A stretch of 64,000 bases of DNA. Origin: Hyparrhenia diplandra. Lineage: Eukaryota > Streptophyta > Magnoliopsida > Poales > Poaceae. Each line of letters starts with the position of its first letter. The first letter of the stretch is position 1. A model generated the notes under the pieces. The model saw nothing but the letters and a program-made list of their open reading frames with translations, was not told the origin of the DNA and did not search any database. Below, one piece after another: positions 12,006-22,540 of this stretch. Where the stretch lies: positions 1 through 64,000 of the forward strand of contig JADLZK010011598.1 in assembly GCA_015847255.1 (NCBI GenBank), in the 5' to 3' direction. The translations under genes were made by a program, and so were the position numbers.

Positions 12006-13160
12006 GCTTCTACAGTAACTTTAGCAGTCGTTTGGAGGCGTTTTCCGTGAAGCGGGGTAAAATAAAATGGCTCCACCGATGAAGCCCCTACTAAAAGCGT
12101 GCTTTCGCGAGAGAGTTTTGGGGTGAGAAGAAGCTAAAAATAGTGGCTTCTTCTAGCTTCACCTCATCCTATAGATGTCCATTGTGCTGCCGTGCCGCAC
12201 GGACCCGGCGTGCCATGCGCGCCATCGCGTGCGGCCGTGCCGTGCCATGTGCGTGCCGTGCGAGGTAGCGGCACGAGGCTGCTCCGTGGAACGTCGGGCG
12301 ATGCTGCCGCCGTGCTACTATGCGAGAGTCGAGCTGGAGCCGCCCGGGAGCGAGGCGGGAGATGGCGGAGGCGGGGAGGGAGAAGATCGCGCCCGCCGCC
12401 CGTGCCGCCCGTCTTGGCGAGGAGTTGCTGTCGGCGGCGGGGGCTGCTGCGCCCGCCCTTGATGGAGCTGCTCCGCCCATGCCGGTGGAGAGGTCGTGTC
12501 TTGCCACCGGGCAGTTTGACGCCAGCGGCGTTCATGCGGCGGCGGCGGCCTCCCGGTGTTCATGCGCGCTGGCGGCCTCCCGGAGTTCATGCGTGGCAGC
12601 AGCCTCCCCGGAGTTTGAGCCCGCGGCGGCGGCTAGCGGCGGGAGTAGGGGCGCCGCATAGGGACTAGGGCGGGGGCGACGGGGAAAGAAAGCGGCGTGG
12701 GGCTGCGTGAGGCGGGTCACGGGTCCCGGCGCTGGGGTGTTAGGGTTGCTTGGTGTTATGGGCAGGCCTGTTGCTTGGGACATCCTAATTTCTGGGCTGT
12801 TGTTTGGGATTTAAATCACGGGCCACCCGGGCGTGCACGTGGACGGGCCTCGTGCCTGGGGTGGCGGCCGGGAGCACGGCCTTGCACGGGCCGGGCGGGC
12901 GGGGCATGGTGGGAGGCCGTGCGTGCCGTGCTTTGGCGGGCGAATCTCCGTGCGGGCGTGCTACCGGGCTCGGGCTGCATGCACATATATACCTCATCCT
13001 ATATGGTGTTACGTGAGAATATATTTTAAGGAACTCTATGTGGAGCTATTTTGATAAAGCGATTTACCAAAACGACCTCAGCTCTACCGATAGAGTTGTT
13101 TATGAAGCTGAAACCCCAAAACTGGTTTCACCGGTGAAGTGGGGCCATACCAAACGGGGG
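12006..13160. mobile_element. MITE-like non-autonomous element, split by a GC-rich insertion
   Basis: Outer arms 12006-12173 and 12991-13160 read as one continuous sequence once the central block and one copy of its flanking repeat are set aside. The arms have a CAAACGGgg..CC-like border, a TTCACCGGTGAAG palindrome near the right end and phrases such as AGCTTCACCTCATCCTATATGG. From memory this resembles a common small grass repeat, probably a DNA element. I cannot define its terminal inverted repeats exactly, so the superfamily is open. Confidence 0.42.
12174..12990. mobile_element. 817-bp GC-rich insertion with a 13-bp flanking direct repeat
   Basis: The block is bounded by ACCTCATCCTATA at 12161-12173 and again at 12991-13003. 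Its composition (very GC-rich, full of GTGCCGTGCC and GGCGGC strings) differs sharply from the A/T-rich arms on both sides, and the arms join smoothly without it. A 13-bp duplication is longer than usual for hAT or Mutator elements and fits target-primed retroposition, but no poly(A) tail is visible. Open frames inside are on every frame, as expected from GC-rich DNA, and I do not call a gene. Confidence 0.5.
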
Positions 13161-13194
13161 CCTATATATGCCAGGGCAGCGAAAGGAACTCTGC

Positions 13195-13440
13195 TCGAAC
13201 CGTCTGGTTGACTGCTTGACCTGCTAGTGAAAGGGCACAAAGCGACTACTGACTGGTACATGGCAAAGGTGAGTAGCGAGCAGAGTTGCAGAGTTCCAAA
13301 GCTCGCCACCGTGTTCCCAAAGTATATGTAGACCGGTAGGCACACAAGACTTTGTCCAGCGGTCGTCAGTCGTCTCTCTCCAGGCCCCCACCCCAAACAC
13401 GGCATGAAATGGAGCCCAGAGGAAAGGTCGAGTCGACGGC
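13195..13440 (+). promoter_or_regulatory. promoter-like segment, copy 2, upstream of the kinase gene
   Basis: It is the partner of 11660-11960 and lies 350-600 bp upstream of the kinase coding part. It shares the AACACGGCATGAAATGGAGCCCAgAGG string. Position and duplication suggest 5' regulatory DNA; no TATA box is convincingly placed. Confidence 0.35.
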
Positions 13441-13759
13441 ATCACAATATATATTATATATATAGTCTACTCGTTTATTTACACGATATTATCAATGTAT
13501 CAGGCCAGCAAACGGAAGCTCTGCTCCAACCGTGCGAGGAAAGCTCAGGAACTCTATTTGCCGGCACGCGGCCACGCTGAACTCTTGTCTGTTCCCCGTC
13601 TTCAGCGCTCTGGCAAAGAGACCAACCAATGGGTACACGGTGCATGGCATATTGGTCACTGCCCATCGGTAAGGTTTTCGTTATCTTTATGTATCTATGT
13701 GTACACACACATACATATCTATATATAATTTGCTTACCATAATTTACTTGTCTCCATGC

Positions 13760-16320
13760 GTCGAGCGCAGGCAATAATAAGAAATCGTTACTAGTAGCAG
13801 TGGCACTACTAGTACTGCTGCACGGTACTACTACCACTGCAACTGACGGGGCTGGGAACGGCAGCCCAGTGGCTCGGCCTGACTGCCCGGACAAGTGCGG
13901 CAACACCAGCATCCCCTACCCGTTCGGCTTCAGCACCATGGACGGCTGCTTCCTGCCAGGCTTTGGTCTCCACTGCGACGACGACGGGCGGCCTACCTCG
14001 GCAAGAACAAGAGCCTCAAGGTCCTCCGCATCGATCAAGCCCAGGGCGAGGTTCTCATCCAGAAGTACATATATAGCAGCTGCGACAACGACACCGGCAA
14101 CACCCGTCTCCCAGTATACGCCCCGGAGAGTGGCTTCTGGATTGACCCCTATCACTTCGCCGTCTCCAACACCAGGAACAAGTTCACGGCGATCGGGTGC
14201 GCCACCATCGCAGTCATCCAAGGGGAGAACCAGCACGACGACTACACTAGCGCGTGCGGCTCCTTCTGCAGCGCTGATAGCATCAGAACACTGGCACGGA
14301 GTGCACCGGCATGGGCTGCTGCCAGACCTCCATCCCAGGTAACCTCCGCGCTCTGACCATCTCGTTCCTAAGAGTGGACGGCATGGACTACTCCTCTGTC
14401 AGAAGTTTCAGCCCCTGCAGCTATGCTTTCGTGGCTGAAATGGGCTGGTTCCAATTTGATGCCCTGTATGCCAAGTCAAAGGAGGTTTGGGCACTTGCAT
14501 GGAGTTAAGGGCAGTGGGGTTCCCATGGTGCTCGATTGGGCTGTTGGCGACGGGGCCTGTCCTCAAGCCAAGAAGATGAATTCATCGTACGCATGCGTCG
14601 CCATGAACAGCGAGTGCACTGACGCGCCCAACGGCCTAGGCTATCGCTGCATCTGCTCTCAAGGTTACCAAGGAAATCCGTACCTCGACGGAGGGTGCCA
14701 AGGTCAGACATCAGCTTACTGTTTTCTAACATCTCTTCTACGTACTAATATGCTTCGTGAATTGCGGTTTACCTTCTTTTTAATGGCTGTTAAGTTCCAC
14801 TATTCGACCGCTTGTTAAATCACAGATATCAATGAGTGTGATTCTCCATCGCTGTATCCTTGCAACGGTAGCTGCAGTAACACCATTGGGAGCTACAACT
14901 GTTCATGCCCAATGGGAACTCAGAGTGATGATCCAAAGACCACGCCCTGCACTCCAATTCCTAGCCCAAATCAGCCTGGACGAAATCCTGCCTTGAGCCA
15001 GCACGAGGTGAAGTTTGTCATAGGTATGTTTTGCATATTTACTCGTAGTATTACAACACACTTAAGATTTGTCGTAGGTATATTTTTTTCATAAAAATAT
15101 TAACTGATAAACACTTGCACCTTTGATTCACGCTCGCTCAGAGTATCAGACCGGAATAGTAGAATTTTTTCAAAATAAAAAAAAAATTGCAGATGGTAGC
15201 CTCTAAAATCTTAGCCAACTGCGACTGAAGGCTGTGCTGCTAGTTGAATTGATATTAACTTGGTAACCATGCATCCATTCAGGTATTTCCACTGGCTTCA
15301 TGATCCTCATCATTTCTATCTTCACTCTAGTGGTCAAGTGCCAAAGAAGGAAGTTGGCAAAAGAGAAGGAAAAATTCTTCAAGCAGAATGGTGGTCAGAT
15401 ATTATATCAGCAGATTCTTTCCAAACAAGTTGATACGGTGATAATTTTCACTGAAGAAGAACTCAAAAAGGCCACAAATAATTTTGACAAGAACAGAGAA
15501 ACGGGAACCGGAGGGCATGGTACTGTTTACAAAGGGCATTCTAAAGGACAACAAGGTAGTAGCCGTGAAGCGTTCAAAGGTTATGAATGTGGCCCAAACA
15601 AAAGAATTTGTGCAGGAGATTATCATACTTTCCCAGATCAACCACAAGAATGTGGTCAGGCTTCTAGGTTGCTGCTTAGAAGTTGAAGTGCCCATTTTAG
15701 TGTACGAATTCATACCAAATGGCACTCTGTATCACTTGATTCATGGCAATCACTACGACAGACCCACTGTTTCGCTGGATGTGCGTCTTAAGATCGCTCA
15801 AGAGTCTGCTGAAGCACTAGCGTATCTACATATCTCCACCAATCGCCCCATAGTACATGGAGATGTGAAGTCCCTAAACATTCTCCTAGATGACAATTAC
15901 ACAGCTAAAGTGTCTGATTTTGGCGCATCGAGGATGCTCCCCAAAGGTGCAGATCAAGTCATGACTATTGTTAAAGGAACTCTTGGTTACCTAGATCCTG
16001 AGTACTTGCAAGAGCAGAAACTGACAGGAGAAGAGCGATGTTTATAGTTTCGGAGTTGTTCTTCTAGAGCTCATTACGAAAAAGAAGGCAGTTTACTCCG
16101 AGGGCCCTGAGGTAGGTAGCAACCTTGCATCATGCTTCCTGCTGGCAATGAAGGAGAATAGAGTTAAAGAAATCTTGGACACTAGCATAATGGATACTGA
16201 AATGGAGAAGCTGCTCCAAGAAGTTTCTGAGCTTGCAGGGCAATGCTTGAGCATCAAAAGGAGAGGATAGACCTTCCATGACGCAAGTGGCCGACAAACT
16301 AAAAGGCTATTCGAAGTAAC
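13760..16320 (+). pseudogene. wall-associated receptor kinase (WAK-like), frame-broken
   Basis: Three exons in WAK order: about 13760-14702, 14826-15023 and 15283-16320, with GT..AG introns of 123 and 259 bp. Exon 1 begins with a hydrophobic signal-peptide-like run (LLVAVALLVLL) and a GUB_WAK pectin-binding part (CPDKCGNTSIPYPFGF, about 13886). It ends in an EGF-like part. Exon 2 encodes a calcium-binding EGF module (DINECDSP). Exon 3 holds one membrane segment, a juxtamembrane part, and the kinase with VAVK, HGDVKS in place of HRD, SDFGAS and GTLGYLDPEY, so it is a non-RD kinase. Such proteins span the plasma membrane and couple wall pectin to signalling. The frame breaks near 13988, 14280, 14510, 15533, 16026 and 16262. 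No start ATG is in frame with the signal peptide. Either a pseudogene or a gene hit by sequence errors. Confidence 0.85.
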
Positions 16321-16930
16321 TGGAGCGAGCTACTGCTGATAAAACACAATGAAGCTGAACTCCCGACTGAGAGGTTAGGGAGGCTTCTGGTGCCCTCTCG
16401 CCAAGCATGTACTGGACAGCGCGAATGTTAGGGATGGACATAGAAACACCCCACACAGACCATGTACTTAGTACCTACATGACATCAGAGTGTGTATAGG
16501 ACGTACGTCATACCTTGAGTTTTCATGTACTGATACAGCCCTAGTAGTACCACCATGTATAAATATAGTTGTCGTGCATTCAAGCTACTATTCTTGTATG
16601 ATGCTGACGTCCTTTTTTTGTATCTTTTTATATGGTTGAGTTGGTATTTCAAAGATCTTTTCTCCTGCCAACTAACTGTGAAGTGGGACAGGAAAATCCC
16701 ATCTGCTATTTTTTTTAACCTTCACCGGGGGTATTACTCCCCACCTGAATATATATTCAAAAAAGCCCCGAAACGACTCGTTTAAGATCTACAAAAGGTT
16801 CAAGGAGAGAAAACAACATCAAAGGACGCCCTAGCTCCAAGACGAAAAAAATGGTAAAATCACAAAGAAACAGTAGCGAGAGCAGAGACTACTACACCAA
16901 ATACTAAAACTCTTCAACGATGCCTCGGGG
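16321..16930. other. 3' flank of the kinase gene; no gene seen
   Basis: The first 200 bases are probably the kinase 3' UTR. A T-run followed by AACCTTCACCGGGGG (16709-16731) and TATATATTCAAAAAAG looks like a dispersed grass repeat end, but I cannot assign it. Confidence 0.35.
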
Positions 16931-18400
16931 AGATGAGAGACGCCATAACATAACCATCATCGCCAAGCGGGAGCTTGGCGAGGCTTTCGCCCGAGCCATG
17001 TGCCGAGGGAAAGCAGCCTACAAGGTTCTTCGGTGGCGCCTTCAACAAGGAAAATCTCGTCTTGGCTCGAGATAGATCTAAGCTGAGCTTTCGCCCAAAA
17101 CCTTTTCTCCCCAGGCGGGGATGGAGCCAATGGCCGCCACATCATGCGGAGCCACTCGTGGACTCGCCGCGATGATGGGGGCGCCCACTCTTTAACATCC
17201 ATGCAGAACGAATAGGAGATGCATGGTAGCTTGTCGATCGCCGCCACAGCTGTGCGGGCGTTTCCGGCTCGCGCTCTGATGGGGCGCTGTGACCAGCCGA
17301 TCGCAGACTTGCTTGCGGTCGCCGCCACACCGCGGCGGCGTTACGGACTTCGCCGCGATAGTGGGGCGCGCACACCGGCAATCGTGCCTCGAAAGCCACA
17401 TGGGTTTGTCGGCTTCGCTACACGGCGTGGAGCCATTTCGGACTTCGCATACGGCGGTGGAAGCGCGCACCGACCAATGTCTGGTTGGTCGTCGCCATGC
17501 TGCCGTGTGAGGCCGTTCTTGGACTTCGCCGCGGCGGTGGGAGGTGAGCACCCGACCAACGCCTCGCGGCCACCGCCACAGCGTGCGGAAATGATCGGTC
17601 TTGCCCGTGGCGGTGGGAGGCGCGCACCGGCAAAGGTAGCCCACGAGCACCACGGCCCCGCCCGCTAGCAAGCGTGGCCAACTGCGGCAACGTACCGCCC
17701 GCCACCGGGCCCTACAAAACGAGCTTAAAGAAAGTAGGTGCGCTGCCACATTCAAGGCGGCTCGCTTCGCGTCAAAGCTGCGCCCCTGCTCCCTCCCGAG
17801 AGCCAACCCGAGATGTGGCCACGAGGCGGCCAAGCGGCATGAACTGCGGTAGCGCCCGGGCATCCCATGTCCACCGGTCCCCATCCAGTCGGGGGAGGGC
17901 GGGATAGGGTAGATCTCGGCGGTGGACCCGAGATGGCGGATTCGTCCGCCCGCGATCACCCGGCGTCAAGAGAGGGAGGATATCGAGGATCTTGTGGTGG
18001 GCGGCGGGCCGCGTCGGCGGAGCCCCTGCCTGGGGCGAGGAGGCCCAATCCGGCGTGGGGGCGGATTGGGTGAGCGGGGCGAGCCGTCTCTCACCACGGG
18101 CAGCACCATCCACGAGCTTACGATCCGGCGCCGACATGCGGAGATCACGGGGAAAGGAGAGAGGAGCTCTCGACGGAAGCGCACGATTTGAGCAAGGGAT
18201 GACCGGATCCGGTCGGGGAGGAACTAGAGCGCGCGGCGCACGGGAGAGTCATTGTCGCCCGCCTCGGGCTTCATGCCTCCTCCCCCTGCCGCCACCATCC
18301 TCGTGTGCCACACCGGCCCACGGGGCTGCGCACTCAGCGGCGGCGGTGCCGGCTAGGTTTCCGCCTCGAGCGCGCGTGTGGGCCCCTATCGCTATTTGAG
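16930..18400 (+). mobile_element. GC-rich dispersed repeat, possible LINE 5' region
   Basis: A GC-rich block with a tandem array (17225-17660) is followed at 17932 by a short open segment starting MADSSARDHPASRE. After one frame change this continues with EDIEDLVVGGGPRRRSPC. A tandem 5' UTR before a short basic first ORF is how some non-LTR elements begin. No reverse transcriptase is present in the window, so the LINE label is an inference. The long minus-strand frame across 17192-17959 only reflects the repeat array and high GC content. Confidence 0.32.
17225..17660 (+). repeat. degenerate tandem array, about five units of 75-100 bp
   Basis: Units begin with CGCCGCCACA or CGtCGCCAtgC and share GGACTTCGCCGCGgcGGTGGG and a GCGCACCGaCCAA string. 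Unit starts are near 17237, 17320, 17416, 17491 and 17566. Unit length and sequence vary, so the array is old. Confidence 0.6.
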
Positions 18401-18689
18401 GCCCGGATCTCGGTAGCCAAGCTTATTGGCGTGGTCCGTGAGGGATGCTAAGGGACAACTTTTTCACTCCTTGTTTGTCCATTCTCGGGGGACATCAATG
18501 TGAATCTAAAACTAGTCGCGAGCCCATGACATTCGTCACACGGTGTGGCGCGGGCTCGGCCGGAAGCTTGGGGCGCCCACAAAAATCACGGGTCCCAAAG
18601 CAATACCACATGTGCACACATCAAACATAGTTCTTTCACTTCTATACGCACTAATACATAAAATCTTTTGCAAGGCACTTCCATTTCAT

Positions 18690-19440
18690 TAACAGTAGTG
18701 GTTTTAGAAAAAAAATGCCATGGTTAATCAAGGCCGGCCGAGCTAGCCCCACGACATAAAACCGCCATGGTTAATCAATTAACCATGGTGTTTTTTTTAA
18801 ATTTAACCGCCACCATGGCGGTTTTTGTTATACAAACACCACGGTTAATCAATTGACCGTGGTGGTTTTTTTGTTAACCGTGGCGGTTTATGTTATATAA
18901 CCGCCACGGTTAAGCTGGGCTATAAATGTAGCCACCCACCTTCTTCTTCCCTTGTGTTTCCACCTCTATTTTTAGGGTTTTGAGTTACAAAACCCTAAAA
19001 TTGGCCATTTCTTAGAGGGGAAGGAGTTTTGCTCTTGGATTTATCGAAGGATGGCACATAAAAGGTTGATTCTTACTCTCCTACCCTAATCCCTCTCTCT
19101 TTTCCATGATTAAAGTGGGGTTTCTCTTGCTCTAGATCTAAATCAAAATGGAGGAGAGAAAAGCAGATCTAAAACCAAATTTATGTGTTTTTCCTCTCTT
19201 TTAGGTGATTTAGATGCTTTTCCATAACTGAGGTGATTTTTTATGCTTTTTGGTTTTTTTTCTGTCTCATTTTCCATGATTTAGGTGATTTAGGTGCCTT
19301 TCCATGATTTAGGTGATTTAGGTTCTTTTTCCATGTGTTTAGGTGCTTTGATTACGTTCTACGTTCTCCTCTCTCTCTCATTTGGTGATTTAGGTTTCTC
19401 TTCTATTCGGTATAAAAAGACATAGATCATCATAGGGAGA
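18690..19440 (+). mobile_element. CACTA-like terminal fragment (tentative)
   Basis: A TAGTGGTTTTAGAAAAAAAATGCC string (18700-18723) precedes a dense set of inverted repeats, then a TATA box (GCTATAAATG, 18919) and an untranslated-leader-like part with AGGGTTTTGAGTTACAAAACCCTAAAATTG. Subterminal repeats followed by such a leader are typical of grass CACTA elements. No transposase and no second terminus are seen, so only a fragment can be present. Confidence 0.3.
18765..18912. repeat. cluster of four hairpins
   Basis: Four inverted repeats lie within 148 bp. They are CCATGGTTAA/TTAACCATGG (18765-18788, loop TCAA), AACCGCCA/TGGCGGTT (18805-18823), CACCACGGTTAA/TTGACCGTGGTG (18837-18864, one mismatch) and TAACCGTGGCGGTT/AACCGCCACGGTTA (18875-18912, 14-bp perfect arms). 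All are built on one word, AACCGCCAyGGTTAA, in both orientations. This is usual for subterminal regions of CACTA elements. Confidence 0.72.
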
Positions 19441-19449
19441 GTTCAAGAT

Positions 19450-19822
19450 AGAGAGGGAGGAGAGTAGAGACACATACCTTTGGGCTTGGGGATGAGGAAG
19501 CCATGGCGGTGTTGATGTCGTGATGATGTCGGTGAAGTCCGCCCGGTGGAGCCGATGTTGCGGTCCGATGGCGGCGGCAAAGGCGGTGGGCTTCCCGTCG
19601 CCGGCGGTGCTACCCTCCGGATCGGATTAGGGTTCGGCGGTGGGGGGGCGTGGCGCTTGGTGGTGAACCTCGTGAACCGAGTCCGTGGCCCCACTTCCTC
19701 GATAGGCAGCGTGCGACGGGGGCCACCCGCCCATGTCATTGGGCTGGGCGCCCCCCGATCGGGGCTGCGAGATCGAGCCCGACATGGCTGTTGGGCCAAG
19801 TCCGGTGGAGATAAATCTAGCA
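19450..19822 (-). repeat. LTR part of a minus-strand copia element
   Basis: On the minus strand a purine-rich run, AAGGGGGAGAATG (19822-19834), is followed at once by TGCTAG, the expected border between polypurine tract and 3' LTR. The LTR then runs leftwards through GC-rich sequence. Its far end cannot be placed; it may be truncated or merge with the hairpin region. Confidence 0.5.
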
Positions 19823-20016
19823 TTCTCCCCCTTGCTCTCACCATATACTTTATGACTTTAAACTTTAACATAAATTCCTTTTCACTTTGCTTTCATTACA
19901 AATAATGCATGGAGCATGTTTCATCGTAATATCGATCGCCGATAGATTCAACAGCTACAATACACTTCTCCGACCTAAAATAGATTCACTAACCTTGGGC
20001 TCTTTATTGTCCGAAA

Positions 20017-20109
20017 TCATAGGCTATACCTTAAACCCATGTCGACGGTGTGTTCTCTGACGAGCACACGGTGTGGTAAGCCTTTTGTAAGCAGATCCAC
20101 AAGCACTTG
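20017..20109 (-). pseudogene. copia pol 3' end (RNase H tail)
   Basis: The minus strand reads VDLLTKGLPHRV, then VREHTVDMGL and a stop at 20017-20019. This matches the conserved end of Ty1/copia polyproteins (DxLTKxLP...H...MG). The frame is cut at 20109, where the sequence changes to the NLR-cluster flank. About 180 bp of 3' untranslated sequence and a polypurine tract follow, so the element was truncated from its 5' side. Confidence 0.72.
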
Positions 20110-20124
20110 CATCTCAATACGAGG

Positions 20125-21130
20125 GTGAGATGCAAGTGTCACTGAGGCATTGTGCATAGCTTCTAGATATATCCCTAAGCCTCTGTCCTTAGCCGTGACA
20201 TATGTAGTTCACAATATGTTAATATTCTTTTGAGTTTTGCTGCATCATTGTGGATCGCTTAAGTATCTGACAGGTCTTGCAGAAAATATGTACTATCAAT
20301 TGTGAAATGTAGATGAAAACAGAGCAATATATTCTGATAAACTGATGGTTGTACATGCTGTTCTGTAAATGCTCTATCTTGTAACAGTTTGTTGTTAGTA
20401 CTTTTTATCTCGACACTATTAAGAGGCGATGGTCCGATATACAGGTAAGCCTAGCATAGGGCAGACAGAAAATCTATTTCTTACAGACTATAGAATTTAC
20501 ATATTGCCCAACAGAGCAGCGCTTTGCCCTTCCATTTCATAATTGTGTCAGTCTTTCCTGCTTCTTCTTTTTGTGAATATGAGAAGACATGGACGGCCGA
20601 TGTTGTTGGCAGGCAACCCTTGGTGAATCTGTCCTGTCCTGGGCAATGGCTGGGTGGCTGTGAGCGTCAGTTTGAATGGGACTGAAAGGAAACGCAGTGT
20701 GTGCCTGAAGAAGACGTCGCATGTTCTGTAAACGCAGTGTTTGAATGGATCTGATGAGGTGCTGCTGCCGGTGCCAGGTTAACCAAGCAGAAAGGGAGGA
20801 AAGGCCGAAAGGTTCTCCACTCATCCGAGAATGAGGATTTAAGTTAAGGCCGGATCCCCTAAAAAAAAAAAAAAGTTAAAGGCCAGAGTGAATAAGAAGA
20901 TGATCAAGAAAAACAAATATTGCAATTTGTGTAGATATTTGCAGTTCAGTTGCGTATATATAATATATTTGTAGTTCGGGTCCCTGGTAAGAAACAATCG
21001 CTTGTACTGTATATTTCAATATGATTTTGAGAGAATCAGAGAAATAAAACCTGGTGGAATATATTTTGTGGACTCCGATATGAAATTCCAAGAAACTCAT
21101 CTGTGCGCTCAAAAAAGATCGATCCCAGCA
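20125..21130 (+). repeat. NLR-cluster intergenic flank, copy 1
   Basis: The stretch starting CGAGGGTGAGATGCAAGTG and running through TGCTGCATCA, CAGGTCTTGCAGAAAATATG, TATTAAGAGGCGATGG and GGTGAATCTGTCCTGTCC is found again at 39960-41170 and 46080-47080. It then continues into the TTTGTAGTTCGGGTC..GGTAAGAAACAATCG part that is also present at 61320-61480. In copies 2 and 3 it follows the stop codon of an NLR gene; here no NLR precedes it because the copia fragment replaces that side. Confidence 0.8.
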
Positions 21131-21381
21131 CTGCGTCTTTTTATTTTGCCGGGCCGATAAACAGCCTCGTCGGGCCTAATACTACTCAGCTTAGCGCAAG
21201 GGTGATTGAGGCCCACGGCCCAACTACCACGATGTTCCTTCACTCGTCGGCCCATCAGCAACACCCATGAGGCGCCGATGGCCGCCGCTGCGGTGGCCGC
21301 CACTGCGGCGACGAAGAGAAGACCTGCCCTGCCCCTGCCCCCGGCCCTCTCCTCTCTCTGCCGCTTCCCCAGCCGCTCGTA
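21130..21381 (+). promoter_or_regulatory. NLR leader/promoter, copy 1, first part
   Basis: GC-rich block containing CAGCCTCGTCGGGCCT, GATTGAGGCCCACGGCCCAA and ATGGCCGCCGCTGCGG. It matches copies at 41390, 51310 and 61560. The match stops at CCGCTCGT (21378) and resumes at about 23055, so 1.67 kb of foreign DNA lies inside this copy. Confidence 0.72.
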
Positions 21382-22540
21382 GGAGCAACTCCAGCACTAC
21401 TCAGGCGATAAATAGCTAAATATTGGGGCTCAGGTCCAAAAATCAACTCCAGCAAGGCCCCTACTCCAAACCCAAAATTTATTGGCCCAACAAAATCCAC
21501 CCTCCGTACCCCATTTTTGTTGGGTCTAGGCGAGCCCCGAAAATTCTGTTTCGCCTGTTTTCCTCGCGCGGGCTTTCTTCCCGCTCGCGACCAAACCGGG
21601 CGGCGCCGCCGCTTCCTTTCCCGCTCCCTCTGCTTCCTCGCCGTCGACATGCCGCCCGCAAATCCCTTTGGCCTCGCGCACAGAGCTTCCTCTCCCCTGC
21701 ATCTAGCACACGCGCGGCCCCTTCCCGTACTCCTGCGAGTAGGATAGAAGACGCTGCCGCCGGATCTGCTAGAGCTGACCGGCGTCGCCTCGTTCTTCCT
21801 TCTCCCCAGCTGCTTCCACTCCCAGTCGTTTCCCTCCCCGCCACTACAGTTGTGCTCGCGAGCTAGCCCCTTCCCGGTCTGCCCACAAGAAGGACGCGGC
21901 TGGAACTCTAGATCTACGGGAAGGAACTGGCACTGTATCGGTCACCAGCACCCTGCCATCCCCATCGATCCGTGAGCTCAAGAAGGGGCAACGCCACCAG
22001 CGGACGTGACCCTGCTCCATCCTGTCCAAAGGTAAGCAAGTTCCAATCGCTTTGGATTTTCTGAACATGCATACGGTTCCTATCTTGGCCATTTGGTCAC
22101 GAGAAACTTCTAAATGATCTAGTGGAGCATTTGAGGGGCGCGACATGGCGCAAGTTAATTCTTTTGTTCGACTTTTATGTTTCATGATTATGCTATTTGA
22201 TTTGCAAACTTTGGTATGGATTATGTTGTGATCGGGCTATCATTAAATTCGGACCAAAATTGTATTTGAATTTGAATTAAAAAAATCATATTTTATTTGT
22301 AATTTTAGGTGTGGTGCTTTTATCGTTATTGTTTAAGTAAGTTATTTTTATATTATGATGTTCTCAAGTACCTTATACATATCTTGGGTGAGAAAATAGG
22401 GGAATTAAGAAGTAGGGGCTGTTTTTGGGGAATTTTCTTTGGAGTTCGGACTAGAAAACACAGGACCCTTAAAAGTAGGGGAAGCACCCAAAAAAAAAGT
22501 AGGGGCTTTGTTTTTGGGGCCTCTTTTGCGGAGTTGCTTT
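21382..22540. mobile_element. non-autonomous DNA element, Harbinger-like
   Basis: The element begins GGAGCAACTCCAGCA and ends GCGGAGTTGCTTTT, giving a terminal inverted repeat around AGCAACTCC. The subterminal parts are rich in TTGGGGCTC and TAGGGGC words. It sits exactly where copy 1 of the NLR leader is interrupted. Inside, a GC-rich part (21560-22030) ends at a good splice-donor context, CCAAAG/GTAAGC, followed by an A/T-rich intron-like part, but no transposase is recognisable. Target duplication is not visible, so the superfamily is provisional. Confidence 0.5.

Noticed and set aside
12175..12990. Several long open frames on both strands
   Set aside because: Very GC-rich DNA keeps all frames open; no frame shows a domain and the block behaves as an insertion.
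17192..17959. Long minus-strand open frame of 255 codons
   Set aside because: It spans a GC-rich tandem array and reads as repeated Arg/Pro/His-rich text without a domain; the opposite strand has similar open frames.
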